Both the position numbers and the translations under genes were made by a program. Below are positions 42,288 through 51,268 of a stretch of DNA of 54,610 nucleotides, one piece after another; position 1 is the first letter of the stretch, and each line of letters starts with the position of its first letter. The notes beneath the pieces are model-generated. The model was not told the DNA's origin. It worked only from the letters and a program-made list of their open reading frames with translations, and searched no databases. The stretch lies in contig JAFVVQ010000022.1 in the NCBI GenBank assembly GCA_017502085.1, positions 1-54,610 on the forward strand, given 5' to 3'. The DNA comes from Clostridia bacterium (GTDB lineage Bacteria > Bacillota > Clostridia > Oscillospirales > Acutalibacteraceae).

Positions 42288-43724
42288 ATGAAAAAAATCA
42301 GAGCGAATGTGTGTGCCGTAACACACGCAGGACGCGTCAGAAGAGAAAACGAAGATAACTACAGCCTCAACGGCAGACTCACTTCAACGGGAGACCTCAA
42401 AAAAGGCTCTGCATTTGTTCAGAGTATGAATGAACCTTTTCACCTCGCGGTTTGCGATGGTATGGGTGGTGAGAGTTACGGTGATATTGCTTCGGGTATT
42501 GCAACCGAAACAGTGGCTTCACAAGCAGCTAACGTTTATGAAAGCGGTGAAGATTTCAGCTTTGCCATTTCAAATGCCCTTGTTGAATCCAATAACCGTA
42601 TCTGCGATGAAATCAAAGCCAGAGGCAAACGTATGGGTACAACTCTTGCGGCTGTCTACGCTGTCAAGGGAAAGTTCTATTGCGTCAACATCGGTGACAC
42701 AAGAATTTATCATTATTCAAAGGGTATGCTTGAGCAGATAAGCTTTGACCACACCCACGCGCAGACGATGGTCGATGCAGGTGAGGCGGAGATGGATCGT
42801 ATCGGCAATATCCCCGATGCAAAAAGACTGACCCGTCACCTGGGTATTTTTCCCGAGGAGGCAAATCTTTCACCCAATATCAGTGTGATTGATGACGTTG
42901 ACGACGGTGATATCATTCTTCTTTGCAGTGACGGTCTGACAGATATGCTCAGCGATGAAGAAATCGAAGGGATTATCTCAACGGCGGAGAATTCCCAGAA
43001 TGCTGCAAGTAAGCTTGTACGTCTTGCACTTGAACGAGGCGGCAAGGACAACATAACCGTTATTGCAGCTTTTCTTTCCGTTGAAGAAACGGCAATCTTC
43101 ACGCCTATCGCAACTGCTATGATGGGTGAGGATGAAACAAGCTATGAGGAAGAATACCGTCACAGCTACGGCAATAATCAGGTGCCGGATGAAGAAAATA
43201 CGGTTTCACCTTACGCTAATGCTGATGCAATGGCTCACGTCAAGCCCGTTGATAAAATGCAGATTATCAAGATTGTCGGCATTGTTCTTCTTTGCCTTGC
43301 AATCCTTGCGGTTGCCGCATTCATCATCAAAACCGTTCTTTTCGACGGCGATGACGATAATGAAATTACAACCACAACCCAGTCTGTTCCCACCTATGAC
43401 TTCGGCAACACAACGAATTTCATAACAGAGCCGATGATGACGATCACTCTGCCCACAGAAACCACAACTGCCGAAACAACTACCGAGGAAGAGGCGGAAA
43501 GCACAACCAAGAAGCCGAAGCCCACACAGAAGCCGACTCAGAAACCCACTCAGAAGCCTACCGAGAAACCGACGGAGACTCCTACTGAGGAGGTTACGGA
43601 GCCTTCAACTCAGGAACAGGAAACGACTCAGGCTACAGAGCCTGATACACAGGCAACAACACCCGAAACCGAGCCTTCGAGTGAATCGTTATCCGAATCC
43701 GAAGGTGAGCAGAGCGATACATAA
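42288..43724 (+). CDS. Membrane-anchored PP2C-type Ser/Thr phosphatase
   Basis: A 478-residue protein. The PPM phosphatase domain (about 1-265) has metal-binding RRENEDNY, AVCDGMGGESYG, MGTTLAA, NIGDTRIY, CSDGLTDML and GGKDNIT. A cytoplasmic linker leads to one membrane helix (326-350), then an extracellular Thr/Pro/Glu-rich tail of about 125 residues with KPTQ/KPTE repeats (near 405-430). PrpC-like phosphatases usually lack such a tail. It counteracts PASTA kinases in Firmicutes, but no kinase gene is adjacent. Confidence 0.9.
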   Translation: MKKIRANVCAVTHAGRVRRENEDNYSLNGRLTSTGDLKKGSAFVQSMNEPFHLAVCDGMGGESYGDIASGIATETVASQAANVYESGEDFSFAISNALVESNNRICDEIKARGKRMGTTLAAVYAVKGKFYCVNIGDTRIYHYSKGMLEQISFDHTHAQTMVDAGEAEMDRIGNIPDAKRLTRHLGIFPEEANLSPNISVIDDVDDGDIILLCSDGLTDMLSDEEIEGIISTAENSQNAASKLVRLALERGGKDNITVIAAFLSVEETAIFTPIATAMMGEDETSYEEEYRHSYGNNQVPDEENTVSPYANADAMAHVKPVDKMQIIKIVGIVLLCLAILAVAAFIIKTVLFDGDDDNEITTTTQSVPTYDFGNTTNFITEPMMTITLPTETTTAETTTEEEAESTTKKPKPTQKPTQKPTQKPTEKPTETPTEEVTEPSTQEQETTQATEPDTQATTPETEPSSESLSESEGEQSDT

Positions 43725-43740
43725 TCTTAATAAAGTTCAA

Positions 43741-43776
43741 TCTCCCCGACAGTTAATTCTGTCGGGGAGATTTTTT
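43741..43776 (+). terminator. Terminator of the PP2C gene
   Basis: TCTCCCCGACAG (43741-43752), loop TTAATT, CTGTCGGGGAGA (43759-43770), then TTTTTT. Strong. Confidence 0.92.
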
Positions 43777-43785
43777 GATATGAAG

Positions 43786-44724
43786 TTATTTGATTTTACC
43801 CGTTGTCCAAGCGGCGATGTCCTCATAAACGGTGTTCTTTTTTCTTTCGTTCAGGATTTCGTGGCGCATACCCGGATAAAGTTTAAGAGTAACGTCTTTG
43901 ACTCCTGCAAGCTTAAGGTCGTTATAAACCTGCTTGATACCCTTGCCGTAGTTGCCGACGGGATCATCCTCACCGGAAATAACGAGCAGGGGAAGATTTT
44001 TTGGCATTCTTTCAAACCAATCCTTGCCTGAAACAACGGTGAGGATTGTAAAAAGATCTTTGTATCCTGCGGCGGTGAAGAGGTATCCGCAATAATCGTC
44101 TGCTATGTATTTTTCAACCTGATTTTCATCGGTTGTGAGCCAGTCGAAAGCGGTTTTGCCTTCAAATTTCTTGTTGTAAGCACCGAATGCCATCTTGTTT
44201 ATGAATTCGCTTCTGTAACGGCTTCCTTTTGCTTTGGCAATAGCACTCGCAAGATTAATTGCGATTGCGGATGCGGGATTCTTACCGCTTGTGCCGCAGA
44301 TGATGCCTCCAACGATTGCGTCATCATCACCGTAGCGGCGCAGATATTCTCTCGCAATAAACGAACCCATACTGTGACCGAAGAAAATGACGGGAGTTGA
44401 GGGATATTCCTTCTTCATAAGTTCCGTGATGGCTCTTTCATCCTCAACAAAAGCATCCCAGCCGCCGTTTTCACCAAAATAACCGAGATCATTGTCGCTC
44501 TTGACGGATTTGCCGTGACCGATGTGGTCATCTGCAATAACGGCGAATCCTTTTGAACAAAGATATTCTGCGAAATCCGCATATCTTTCGCCGTGTTCAG
44601 CCATTCCGTGGGCAATCTGGAAAATTGCGACCGGATCCTTGTCCGACGGCGCCCAGCATCTGGAAAAAACATCTGCAAGACCCGTCTTTGATGGGATTCT
44701 GTATTCCGTTCTGAGAACTGCCAT
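43786..44724 (-). CDS. Alpha/beta hydrolase (monoacylglycerol lipase/lysophospholipase-like)
   Basis: A 312-residue serine hydrolase. HGMAEHGERYADFAEYL (oxyanion region), DDHIGHGKS, the nucleophile elbow FFGHSMGSFIAREYL, Asp in ISGEDDPVGNYG and His in YPGMRHEILNE make up the catalytic set. No signal peptide. The ATG at 44724 follows AAAGGTGAT; the frame also opens three codons earlier. Probably acts on lysophospholipids or monoglycerides. Confidence 0.9.
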   Translation of the reverse strand: MAVLRTEYRIPSKTGLADVFSRCWAPSDKDPVAIFQIAHGMAEHGERYADFAEYLCSKGFAVIADDHIGHGKSVKSDNDLGYFGENGGWDAFVEDERAITELMKKEYPSTPVIFFGHSMGSFIAREYLRRYGDDDAIVGGIICGTSGKNPASAIAINLASAIAKAKGSRYRSEFINKMAFGAYNKKFEGKTAFDWLTTDENQVEKYIADDYCGYLFTAAGYKDLFTILTVVSGKDWFERMPKNLPLLVISGEDDPVGNYGKGIKQVYNDLKLAGVKDVTLKLYPGMRHEILNERKKNTVYEDIAAWTTGKIK

Positions 44725-44786
44725 TAAAATCACCTTTCTTAATTATATTTACTTTAATAATATACTATCACATTATTGTTTACTTT

Positions 44787-45323
44787 TCAATTGTTATTTA
44801 TGATTGTGCGGAGTCTCGGCTTCAGAGAAATGCTGATTGCCGAAGCGACAAGGATTTTGATAATATCACCGGGGATGAAGGGCAGAATACAGACTGCCGC
44901 CGAGGATAAAATCGTGGAATCCGTCAGCATTGAGTATCTGATAACGCCGCAGGCATAGCAGATAAGAATACCGCATAGCATTGAAAGGGGATAAACATAT
45001 TTTTTATCGGGAAATCTGCTGCAAATCAGACCGGTTGCCGCACAACAGGGGATATATCCGAGAATAAAACCTCCCGTTATGCCCGTCAGTATGTGCAGAC
45101 CACCCGCAAAACCTGCACAAACAGGCAACCCGAAAGTGCCCAATGCAATGTACAGCAAAACTGCGGGGAGAGAGTATTCGATGCCGATACATGCCGATAC
45201 GATTAAAATTATCAGCGTGGATGCGGTTATCGGTATTGTGGCGGTCGGGATTGCTATCGGAGCAATAACGCAGATTGTTGCTGCGAGAATTGCCCGCACA
45301 GTCAGGTTTTTGATGTGTTTCAT
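44787..45323 (-). CDS. bioY: BioY, biotin ECF transporter S component
   Basis: A 178-residue membrane protein with six helices. IPTATIPITASTLIILIVSACIG, LYIALGTFGLPVCAGFAGGLHILTGITGGFILGYI and PFIPGDIIKILVA are BioY signatures. It binds biotin and needs a shared EcfAA'T energising module, which is not in this window. The start is unsure: neither the ATG at 45323 nor an in-frame TTG at 45347 has a clear ribosome binding site. Confidence 0.9.
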   Translation of the reverse strand: MKHIKNLTVRAILAATICVIAPIAIPTATIPITASTLIILIVSACIGIEYSLPAVLLYIALGTFGLPVCAGFAGGLHILTGITGGFILGYIPCCAATGLICSRFPDKKYVYPLSMLCGILICYACGVIRYSMLTDSTILSSAAVCILPFIPGDIIKILVASAISISLKPRLRTIINNN

Positions 45324-45459
45324 AGTAGTGATAATTTGTTTATACAAGATGTGTTTACAAACAGGTAATTCTTTTTTCTTAAAGAATCAACATTTATTTG
45401 ATACTATATAAGCGGAAAGAATACCGATCTCCACAAAATCACCGAAAGGAATGACTTTG

Positions 45460-45909
45460 ATGAGCGATAAAAAACAACCCTGTGTCGTTGTGTGCGTAAC
45501 GCCTCAGGAATCCTGCTTAAGATTGATTGAAGCGGGTGCCGGGATTGCCGGGGATTCAGGGCTTCCGCTTGTTGTGCTTAGCGTTTTCAAAGAGAGCAGC
45601 GGTCTTAATGCCAACGAGGGCGGTGTGCTTGAGAATCTTTTTGAATGTGCCAAGAAATACGATGCCCAAATGAATATTTATTTCAACAACAGCCCAGCAC
45701 TGGTTGTGGCAGTTGCGGCGAAAAAACTCGGCGCAGTCAATCTCGTGACGGGATTTCCCGAGGAGGGAAGCAGCGGTTTCATAGGCAGAATTCATGAAAT
45801 TCTTCCCGAGCTTACCATTACAATGGTTGATAAAGAAATGAACAGATATAATATCATTCCGTCCGATAAACAGAAAAGTGCGGTGGCAAAGCTGTTGTCA
45901 GTTCATTGA
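45460..45909 (+). CDS. Universal-stress-protein-like domain protein
   Basis: A 149-residue protein with a Usp/KdpD-like Rossmann fold: CVVVCVTPQESCLRLIEAGAGIAGDSGLPLVVLSVF at the start, VAVAAKKLGAVNLVTGFPEEG late, and a C-terminal helix. Similar small proteins occur in many Clostridia without known function. The ATG at 45460 is preferred because AAAGGA abuts the ATG at 45451. Its last 12 bases overlap the 3' end of recG on the other strand. Confidence 0.65.
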   Translation: MSDKKQPCVVVCVTPQESCLRLIEAGAGIAGDSGLPLVVLSVFKESSGLNANEGGVLENLFECAKKYDAQMNIYFNNSPALVVAVAAKKLGAVNLVTGFPEEGSSGFIGRIHEILPELTITMVDKEMNRYNIIPSDKQKSAVAKLLSVH

Positions 45910-47916
45910 GCCGCCCGAGAATAATCTGTTGACTTCGTTGCGTAATAAAGCAAATTCCTCGCCCGAAAGGGCGGGGTTTTTTTTGAGCAGATTTTCTGCG
46001 GCGGTATGTGCTTCCCGTATTGCTTCTCCGTCTGTCATCATGTTTGCGATTTTCATTTCGGGCAGACCGTGTTGCCTTGAACCGAAGAAATCGCCCGGAC
46101 CGCGGAGTTTAAGGTCTTCATCGGCAATCTTAAATCCGTCGTTTGTTGAAGCGAGAACGTTGAGCCTTTCGGTCTCGTCGGCATCGGAAATGAGAATGCA
46201 GGTTGATTTTTCAGTGCCTCTGCCGATTCTTCCACGCAACTGATGAAGCTGGGAAAGACCGAACCTTTCAGCATTTTCAATAACCATAATCACGGCATTC
46301 GGCACGTCGATTCCTACCTCAATAACCGTTGTTGAAACAAGAAGCTGAATATTACCGCTTGAGAAGGAGTCCATAACGGCTTTTTTATCGGCGGATTTCA
46401 TTTTACCGTGAAGAAGACCAAGCCTGAAACCTTTGAAAAAGCCGTCTGAAAGCTCCTTGAAAAGTGCATTTGCGGCGGTCATTTCGGAGGTTTCGCCTTC
46501 CTCAACAAGCGGACACACAATGTATCCCTGTCTGCCTTCGCAGAGATGTTTTTTAACGTAGCCGTAAGCACGTTCACGGATTTCCGGGGTGACGAGATAT
46601 GTTTCGGTTTTCTGCCTGCCCTTGGGCATTTCGTCGAGTATGCTCAGGTCAAGATCACCGTAAATAATGAGTGCAAGTGTTCTCGGAATGGGTGTTGCCG
46701 ACATAACGAGTGTGTGCGGATTCTGACCCTTTGAATGCAGTGAGTTGCGTTGATTGACGCCGAAACGGTGCTGTTCGTCAGTAACTGCAAGAGCAAGGCG
46801 GTCAAACTCAACGTCTTTCTGAATCAGTGCGTGAGTGCCGATGACAAGATCGGTTTCACCGCTTTTGAGCGATGCTTTTATTCTCTTTTTTTCGGCGGCG
46901 GGAGTTGAACCCGTCAGAAGACCGATTGTTATATCCGTATTCTCGAAGAATTTTGCAAGAGTTTTGTAATGCTGCATTGCAAGAACTTCCGTCGGAGCCA
47001 TCAATGCGCTCTGATATCCGTTTCTTGCGCAATTATATATAAGAGCCGCACAGACGGCGGTCTTACCTGAACCGACGTCACCCTGAACAAGTCTGTTCAT
47101 CGGTGTGCCAAGAAGCATATCTTCTGCCGCCTGAGAAATCGCTTTTTTCTGTGCATTTGTGAGTTCAAAGGGGAGAAGCGATCGGAATTCATCCGTATAA
47201 TCCTTTTTCATCGAAACTGCGGTGGACTGCCTTGATTTTGTTTTCATTCTCAGAAGACCGAGCTCAAGCAGAAAAAGCTCTTCAAAAATCAGCCTTCTGC
47301 GAGCTTCAGAAAGCATATCGGCACTCTGCGGAAAATGAATGTTCTGAAGTGCATCTGAAAGATTCATCAGACAGTAGCTGTTCCTGATTTCTTCGGGAAT
47401 GGGATCGGTCGGCTTTTCGCCGTATTCGAAAGCTGATTTCACAAGCTTTTCAATGGCTCTCGAATTCATTCCCGCAGTCTGCGGATAAATCGGTCTGATA
47501 CCGCCTGAACCGTCTGTTTCAACGAAATCGGGGGAGTTCATTGAACGGTAATAACCTTTTCCCGTGATTTTGCCGAAAAAAAGGTATTCTTTACCTTGTT
47601 CAAGTTTTTTTGCGGAATAGGGATTGTTGAAAAACGTAATGTCGAGGAGCATTTCTCCGTCGGTGACCTCCGTTTTATAAAGGGTCATACCTTTGCGGAT
47701 TCTGTGTTCACGGCAAGGCATACCGACAATGCCCCGTATGCAGATGTTTTCGTTCAGCGGAGCATCTTTTATTGAATATATTTTGCTCCAATCCTCATAT
47801 GTACGGGGATAAAAGGTCAGCAAATCCCAGAGGGTGAAAATCCCGAGCTTCGCCAGTACGGCGGCTCTTTTTTCACCCACGCCTTTAAGATATTTGATGC
47901 TTGATCTGAGTTCCAT
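45898..47916 (-). CDS. recG: ATP-dependent DNA helicase RecG
   Basis: A 672-residue branch-migration helicase. The N-terminal wedge/OB domain (about 1-150) begins with SIKYLKGVGEKRAAVLAKLGI; motif I is GDVGSGKT, motif II DEQH, then SATPIPRTLA (III), STTVIEVGIDVPNA (V) and QLRGRIGRG (VI). It processes stalled forks and Holliday junctions. The C-terminus is shared with the overlapping Usp-like gene end. It follows the DAK2 gene by 18 bases, the same order as yloV-recG in Bacillus and relatives. Confidence 0.96.
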   Translation of the reverse strand: MELRSSIKYLKGVGEKRAAVLAKLGIFTLWDLLTFYPRTYEDWSKIYSIKDAPLNENICIRGIVGMPCREHRIRKGMTLYKTEVTDGEMLLDITFFNNPYSAKKLEQGKEYLFFGKITGKGYYRSMNSPDFVETDGSGGIRPIYPQTAGMNSRAIEKLVKSAFEYGEKPTDPIPEEIRNSYCLMNLSDALQNIHFPQSADMLSEARRRLIFEELFLLELGLLRMKTKSRQSTAVSMKKDYTDEFRSLLPFELTNAQKKAISQAAEDMLLGTPMNRLVQGDVGSGKTAVCAALIYNCARNGYQSALMAPTEVLAMQHYKTLAKFFENTDITIGLLTGSTPAAEKKRIKASLKSGETDLVIGTHALIQKDVEFDRLALAVTDEQHRFGVNQRNSLHSKGQNPHTLVMSATPIPRTLALIIYGDLDLSILDEMPKGRQKTETYLVTPEIRERAYGYVKKHLCEGRQGYIVCPLVEEGETSEMTAANALFKELSDGFFKGFRLGLLHGKMKSADKKAVMDSFSSGNIQLLVSTTVIEVGIDVPNAVIMVIENAERFGLSQLHQLRGRIGRGTEKSTCILISDADETERLNVLASTNDGFKIADEDLKLRGPGDFFGSRQHGLPEMKIANMMTDGEAIREAHTAAENLLKKNPALSGEEFALLRNEVNRLFSGGSMN

Positions 47917-47934
47917 TTTATCTCCCGAAATGAT

Positions 47935-48834
47935 TTATTTTCCTATGGTTGATGACTGCAGCCTCATATTGTCTATTTTGATTCTGCTCAGTTCACCGTA
48001 TTCAAGACCCTTTTGCAGTGCCAGATGAGGGGAATTTGTATGCACGTGTATTTTGATTATTCCCGAATGCTCTGCTGCAGCAGGGCAGTCACCGATTTCG
48101 CTCAGGTACCGTCTTATATCGGAGATATCCGTACGGTTGTTTCTCGTGATAAGAAATTCGGTGCAATAGATTTTATCCGAGGTGTGCGGCAGTCCCTCAT
48201 CTTCTTTTTCTTCGCTGACGGTATCGGCGGCTTCATTTGAAATGCCTGCCATACCTTCGAGAATATAGACAAGACCCTGTGCGCCTGCATCGACGATGCC
48301 TTTTTTCTTAAGTATCGGCAGAAGATTTCTTGTTGATTGCAAAGCAGAACGTGCTCCGTTCAGTGCAGCTTCAAATGTTTGTTTTACGTCAGAGCCTTTT
48401 TCCGCGGCACACACAGCTTTTGATGCCGCCATCCTGATAACGGTGAGCATAGTTCCTTCCGTAGGCTTTTCAATAGCTGAATAAGCCTGATTACACCCGC
48501 TTTCAAGAGCCTTGGCGAGAGCTTTTCCGTCAACGACGTCAAGGTCCTTTATGCTTTCGGCAAAGCCCTGGAATATCAGCGAAAAAATAACTCCCGAATT
48601 GCCTCTTGCACTTTTCAGAAGTTCACCTGCGGCATAATCCGCAGTCTTGCCGGCATCAGCTGAATTGAAATCTTTCAGTGCTGATGCACACCCTCCGAGG
48701 GTGAGACTCAGATTCGTACCTGTGTCACCGTCGGGTACGGGAAAGACGTTGATGGCATCAACGCTTTCGTAATGCTTTTCGATTTCAGCCGCACCGTCTA
48801 TCAGTGCTTTTTTGAGTTTATAACCGTTTATCAT
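47935..48834 (-). CDS. Short DAK2-domain protein (FakA/YloV N-terminal half)
   Basis: A 299-residue protein. The DAK2/DhaL nucleotide-binding domain (about 1-200) has NVFPVPDGDTGTNLSLTL with metal-binding Asp residues, ARGNSGVIFSLIFQGF, PTEGTMLTVIRMAA and VDAGAQGLVYILEGM. A middle domain (about 220-295) has YCTEFLIT and IKIHVHTNSPHLALQ...IKIDNMRLQS. Complete FakA/YloV has about 550 residues with a further C-terminal domain; here it stops right after the middle domain. FakA phosphorylates fatty acids bound to FakB. The ATG at 48834 has GGGTG upstream. Confidence 0.85.
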   Translation of the reverse strand: MINGYKLKKALIDGAAEIEKHYESVDAINVFPVPDGDTGTNLSLTLGGCASALKDFNSADAGKTADYAAGELLKSARGNSGVIFSLIFQGFAESIKDLDVVDGKALAKALESGCNQAYSAIEKPTEGTMLTVIRMAASKAVCAAEKGSDVKQTFEAALNGARSALQSTRNLLPILKKKGIVDAGAQGLVYILEGMAGISNEAADTVSEEKEDEGLPHTSDKIYCTEFLITRNNRTDISDIRRYLSEIGDCPAAAEHSGIIKIHVHTNSPHLALQKGLEYGELSRIKIDNMRLQSSTIGK

Positions 48835-48911
48835 ATTCTGCACCCGTCTTTCTTTGGAAATACGGATATATTATGGCAGAATAATACGGCAAAAATTCAC
48901 TTTGATAAGCG

Positions 48912-50378
48912 TTATTTGAAACTCCAGGTGTTAATGTCCGCGAAAACGTCACCGTCGCAGCAGGCAAAACTGCCTTGCATGGAGTTTGTATATGAAACCG
49001 AAGCGTTTCTGTAGCAAAGCGGAATAATCGGCAAATCCTCGTTGAACGTGTTGATGAAGTCCATAATCTCACAATCGCCTGCAAGAAGCTGAGCGTATCT
49101 TGAGGAGGATTCACTGACGTTACTGATTCCAAATGCCGCACTTCCGCCGAGAATCAGCGGAGTTAAATCCATATTAGGCGTAAGTTTCAGTTCTCCGATA
49201 TAAAGATCGTATTTGCCTTCGCTTAATGCGGAGGTCAGGTTTTCCGCACTGAGTTTTCGGAGATTGACTCTGAATCCGAGTTTCCCAAGTTGATTGCTTA
49301 TGAATTCAGCGGTTTCAAGCTTGAATCGGTTTTCTGAGTTGACGAGGAGCGTAATTTCTCTGGATGCGATGTCTGTCTGGGTCTGCGAAATCAGATCAGC
49401 AGCTTTTTCTGTATTCTTTGAAATAACGAGATCCTTTGATGCAAGAATATACCAATCAGGGTTGAACGGTGTATAGGCGATTCTTGCGTGACCCTGAAAA
49501 GCGGTTGTGACTATGCTTTCTCTGTCAATTGCCAGGTTGACCGCCTGACGGATGAGCTTATCCCCAAAAATATCGCTTGAGCTGTTAAAGGCAAGATAAA
49601 CGAAATTATTGATGCCCATTTCAACGGTATGTGCATTGATTCTTGAATAGCTGCCGTCGGCGAGGTCGTTATAGTTGAAGCATGTGTTGCCGACCTCGAG
49701 ACTTGATATGATTGCGTTTTCGTCTCTGACGGGAACAAGCTTGATTGTCTTGATTGCAGGGGTGAACCCCGATTTGGCAGTGTTGGCGGTCAGATAAATA
49801 TCCTCACCCGAAAAACGGGGAACATATCTGCCGCAACCCGTTGCAAGGTCTGCATCAGCACCGCCCTTGATTATCGGAAAATCAAGGCAGGATAAAGCGT
49901 AGGGGTCGTTTGAAAGAAGTTTAAAAATAACAATATTGCCCTCATAAGCACCTACGGATTCAAAGTTTGCCAGTCGCGTGGCGTATGCGGTGGAAATCTT
50001 TGCTTTTTCAAAGGATGCTTTAACGTCGGTAACACTTACGGGGGTACCGTCTCCGAATTTATGGTTGCCGATTTTGACGGTAATGGTTTTATCGCCGATT
50101 TCACCGCTTTCAGCAATATTCGGTACGGGCTTGTAATTTTTATCGAGGCTGTAAAGGCCGTCGTAAACAAGGCGGAGAAGCTGAAGGTTTGCCGCCGTCG
50201 AGCAGGTGAAGGGATTGAGCGTGTCAACCTTAGAGTATGCGAGATTCAGAATACCTTCGCTGACGGTAGATACGGTTGTTGTTGATTCGTTGTCATCGCC
50301 GTTATTTCCTTCATCAGAACAGGCAGAAACGGAAACAAGCATTGCGGCGACAAGCAAAAGTGCAATTATTTTTTTCAT
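48912..50378 (-). CDS. Oligopeptide-type ABC substrate-binding lipoprotein
   Basis: A 488-residue lipoprotein. The signal peptide MKKIIALLLVAAMLVSVSAC has a lipobox VSAC with the anchored Cys at position 20, then an acidic Thr/Ser linker. The SBP_bac_5 fold is seen in YSKVDTLNPFTCSTAANLQLLRLVYDGLYSLDKNYKPVPNIAES and RQAVNLAIDRESIV. It would bind peptides or similar ligands outside the cell. No permease or ATPase gene is adjacent; the partner, if any, lies elsewhere. Confidence 0.9.
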   Translation of the reverse strand: MKKIIALLLVAAMLVSVSACSDEGNNGDDNESTTTVSTVSEGILNLAYSKVDTLNPFTCSTAANLQLLRLVYDGLYSLDKNYKPVPNIAESGEIGDKTITVKIGNHKFGDGTPVSVTDVKASFEKAKISTAYATRLANFESVGAYEGNIVIFKLLSNDPYALSCLDFPIIKGGADADLATGCGRYVPRFSGEDIYLTANTAKSGFTPAIKTIKLVPVRDENAIISSLEVGNTCFNYNDLADGSYSRINAHTVEMGINNFVYLAFNSSSDIFGDKLIRQAVNLAIDRESIVTTAFQGHARIAYTPFNPDWYILASKDLVISKNTEKAADLISQTQTDIASREITLLVNSENRFKLETAEFISNQLGKLGFRVNLRKLSAENLTSALSEGKYDLYIGELKLTPNMDLTPLILGGSAAFGISNVSESSSRYAQLLAGDCEIMDFINTFNEDLPIIPLCYRNASVSYTNSMQGSFACCDGDVFADINTWSFK

Positions 50379-50379
50379 A

Positions 50380-51096
50380 TTATTTATCCTTAACTAAATC
50401 GGTAATTATTTTACCCGCCATAATCAGACCCGCAACGCCGGGCACAAACGGGAGACTGCCGGGTGTTTGTCGTTTGGAGGTTTTTTCTCCGCAGGGGAGC
50501 GGCTTGACGGGGATTTCGGGAGACCATACAACGTTGAGTTTTCGTATGCCTCTGTTTTTAAGTTCGCGTCTCATAACTCTGCAGAGAGGACATCCTGAGG
50601 TTTTTGAAATATCGTCGATTCTGAAAAGAGAAGGGTCGGATTTGTTGCCTGTGCCCATACAGGATATCATCGGGATTCCGAGTCTCTGCGCTCTTTCGGC
50701 CAGGCCGATTTTGGCGCTGACGGTATCGATTGCATCCGCAATATAATCGAAATTTTCAAGATGGAAATCATCCGCATTTTCAGGCAGACAGAATTTCTGC
50801 AGTGCGGTGACCTTGCAATCGGGATTGATATCGAGAATTCTTTCTTTTGTTACATCAACCTTCGGCTTGTCTACGGTTGAAATCAGCGCGCAGAGCTGAC
50901 GGTTGATGTTGGAAACCGAAACGCAGTCGCTGTCAACAACGGTAATATGCCCGATTCCTGCTCGGGCAAGAGCCTCTGCGGTGTATGAGCCGACACCGCC
51001 GAGACCGAAAAGTATAACGCTGCAATCCGAGAGCTTTTTTGTTGAATCCGTACCGAGAATCATTTCACTTCTCAGAAAACGGTTGCCGTCAGTCAT
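50380..51096 (-). CDS. tcdA: tRNA threonylcarbamoyladenosine dehydratase TcdA (ThiF family)
   Basis: A 238-residue E1-like enzyme that cyclises t6A37 of tRNA to ct6A. FLRSEMILGTDSTKKLSDCSVILFGLGGVGSYTAEALARAGIG (nucleotide-binding loop), DSDCVSVSNINRQ, DAIDTVSAKIGL and SGCPLCRVMRREL are typical of the YgdL/CsdL group. The start at 51096 follows AAAGGGGT; the frame opens 16 codons earlier without a good site. It begins one base after the lipoprotein gene's start side, so the two may be co-transcribed. Confidence 0.9.
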   Translation of the reverse strand: MTDGNRFLRSEMILGTDSTKKLSDCSVILFGLGGVGSYTAEALARAGIGHITVVDSDCVSVSNINRQLCALISTVDKPKVDVTKERILDINPDCKVTALQKFCLPENADDFHLENFDYIADAIDTVSAKIGLAERAQRLGIPMISCMGTGNKSDPSLFRIDDISKTSGCPLCRVMRRELKNRGIRKLNVVWSPEIPVKPLPCGEKTSKRQTPGSLPFVPGVAGLIMAGKIITDLVKDK

Positions 51097-51201
51097 ATAT
51101 GTACCCCTTTGATAATAATTAAAATAATATCGATAATACATCATTATATATAATACAATAAAACTTCAAGCGATGCAATTTATATTTTTAAAAAATAAAT
51201 A

Positions 51202-51230
51202 TTGTATTTTTCCGACTGTTATTATATAAT
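51202..51230 (+). promoter_or_regulatory. Promoter of ychF
   Basis: TTGTAT (51202-51207), 17-nt spacer, TATAAT (51225-51230), 38 bases before the ATG. Confidence 0.7.
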
Positions 51231-51268
51231 TAGTAGGTTAAATAAAAACCGAAAGGATTTATGATAAA

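Noticed and set aside
43500-43600. Tandem DNA repeat near 43520-43580
   Set aside because: The repeats are the in-frame KPTQ/KPTE codons of the PP2C tail, so they are explained by the protein.
45330-45365. Possible BirA operator before bioY (TTGTAAAC on the minus strand)
   Set aside because: Only the left half-site fits; the right half is not at the usual spacing, so I do not list it.
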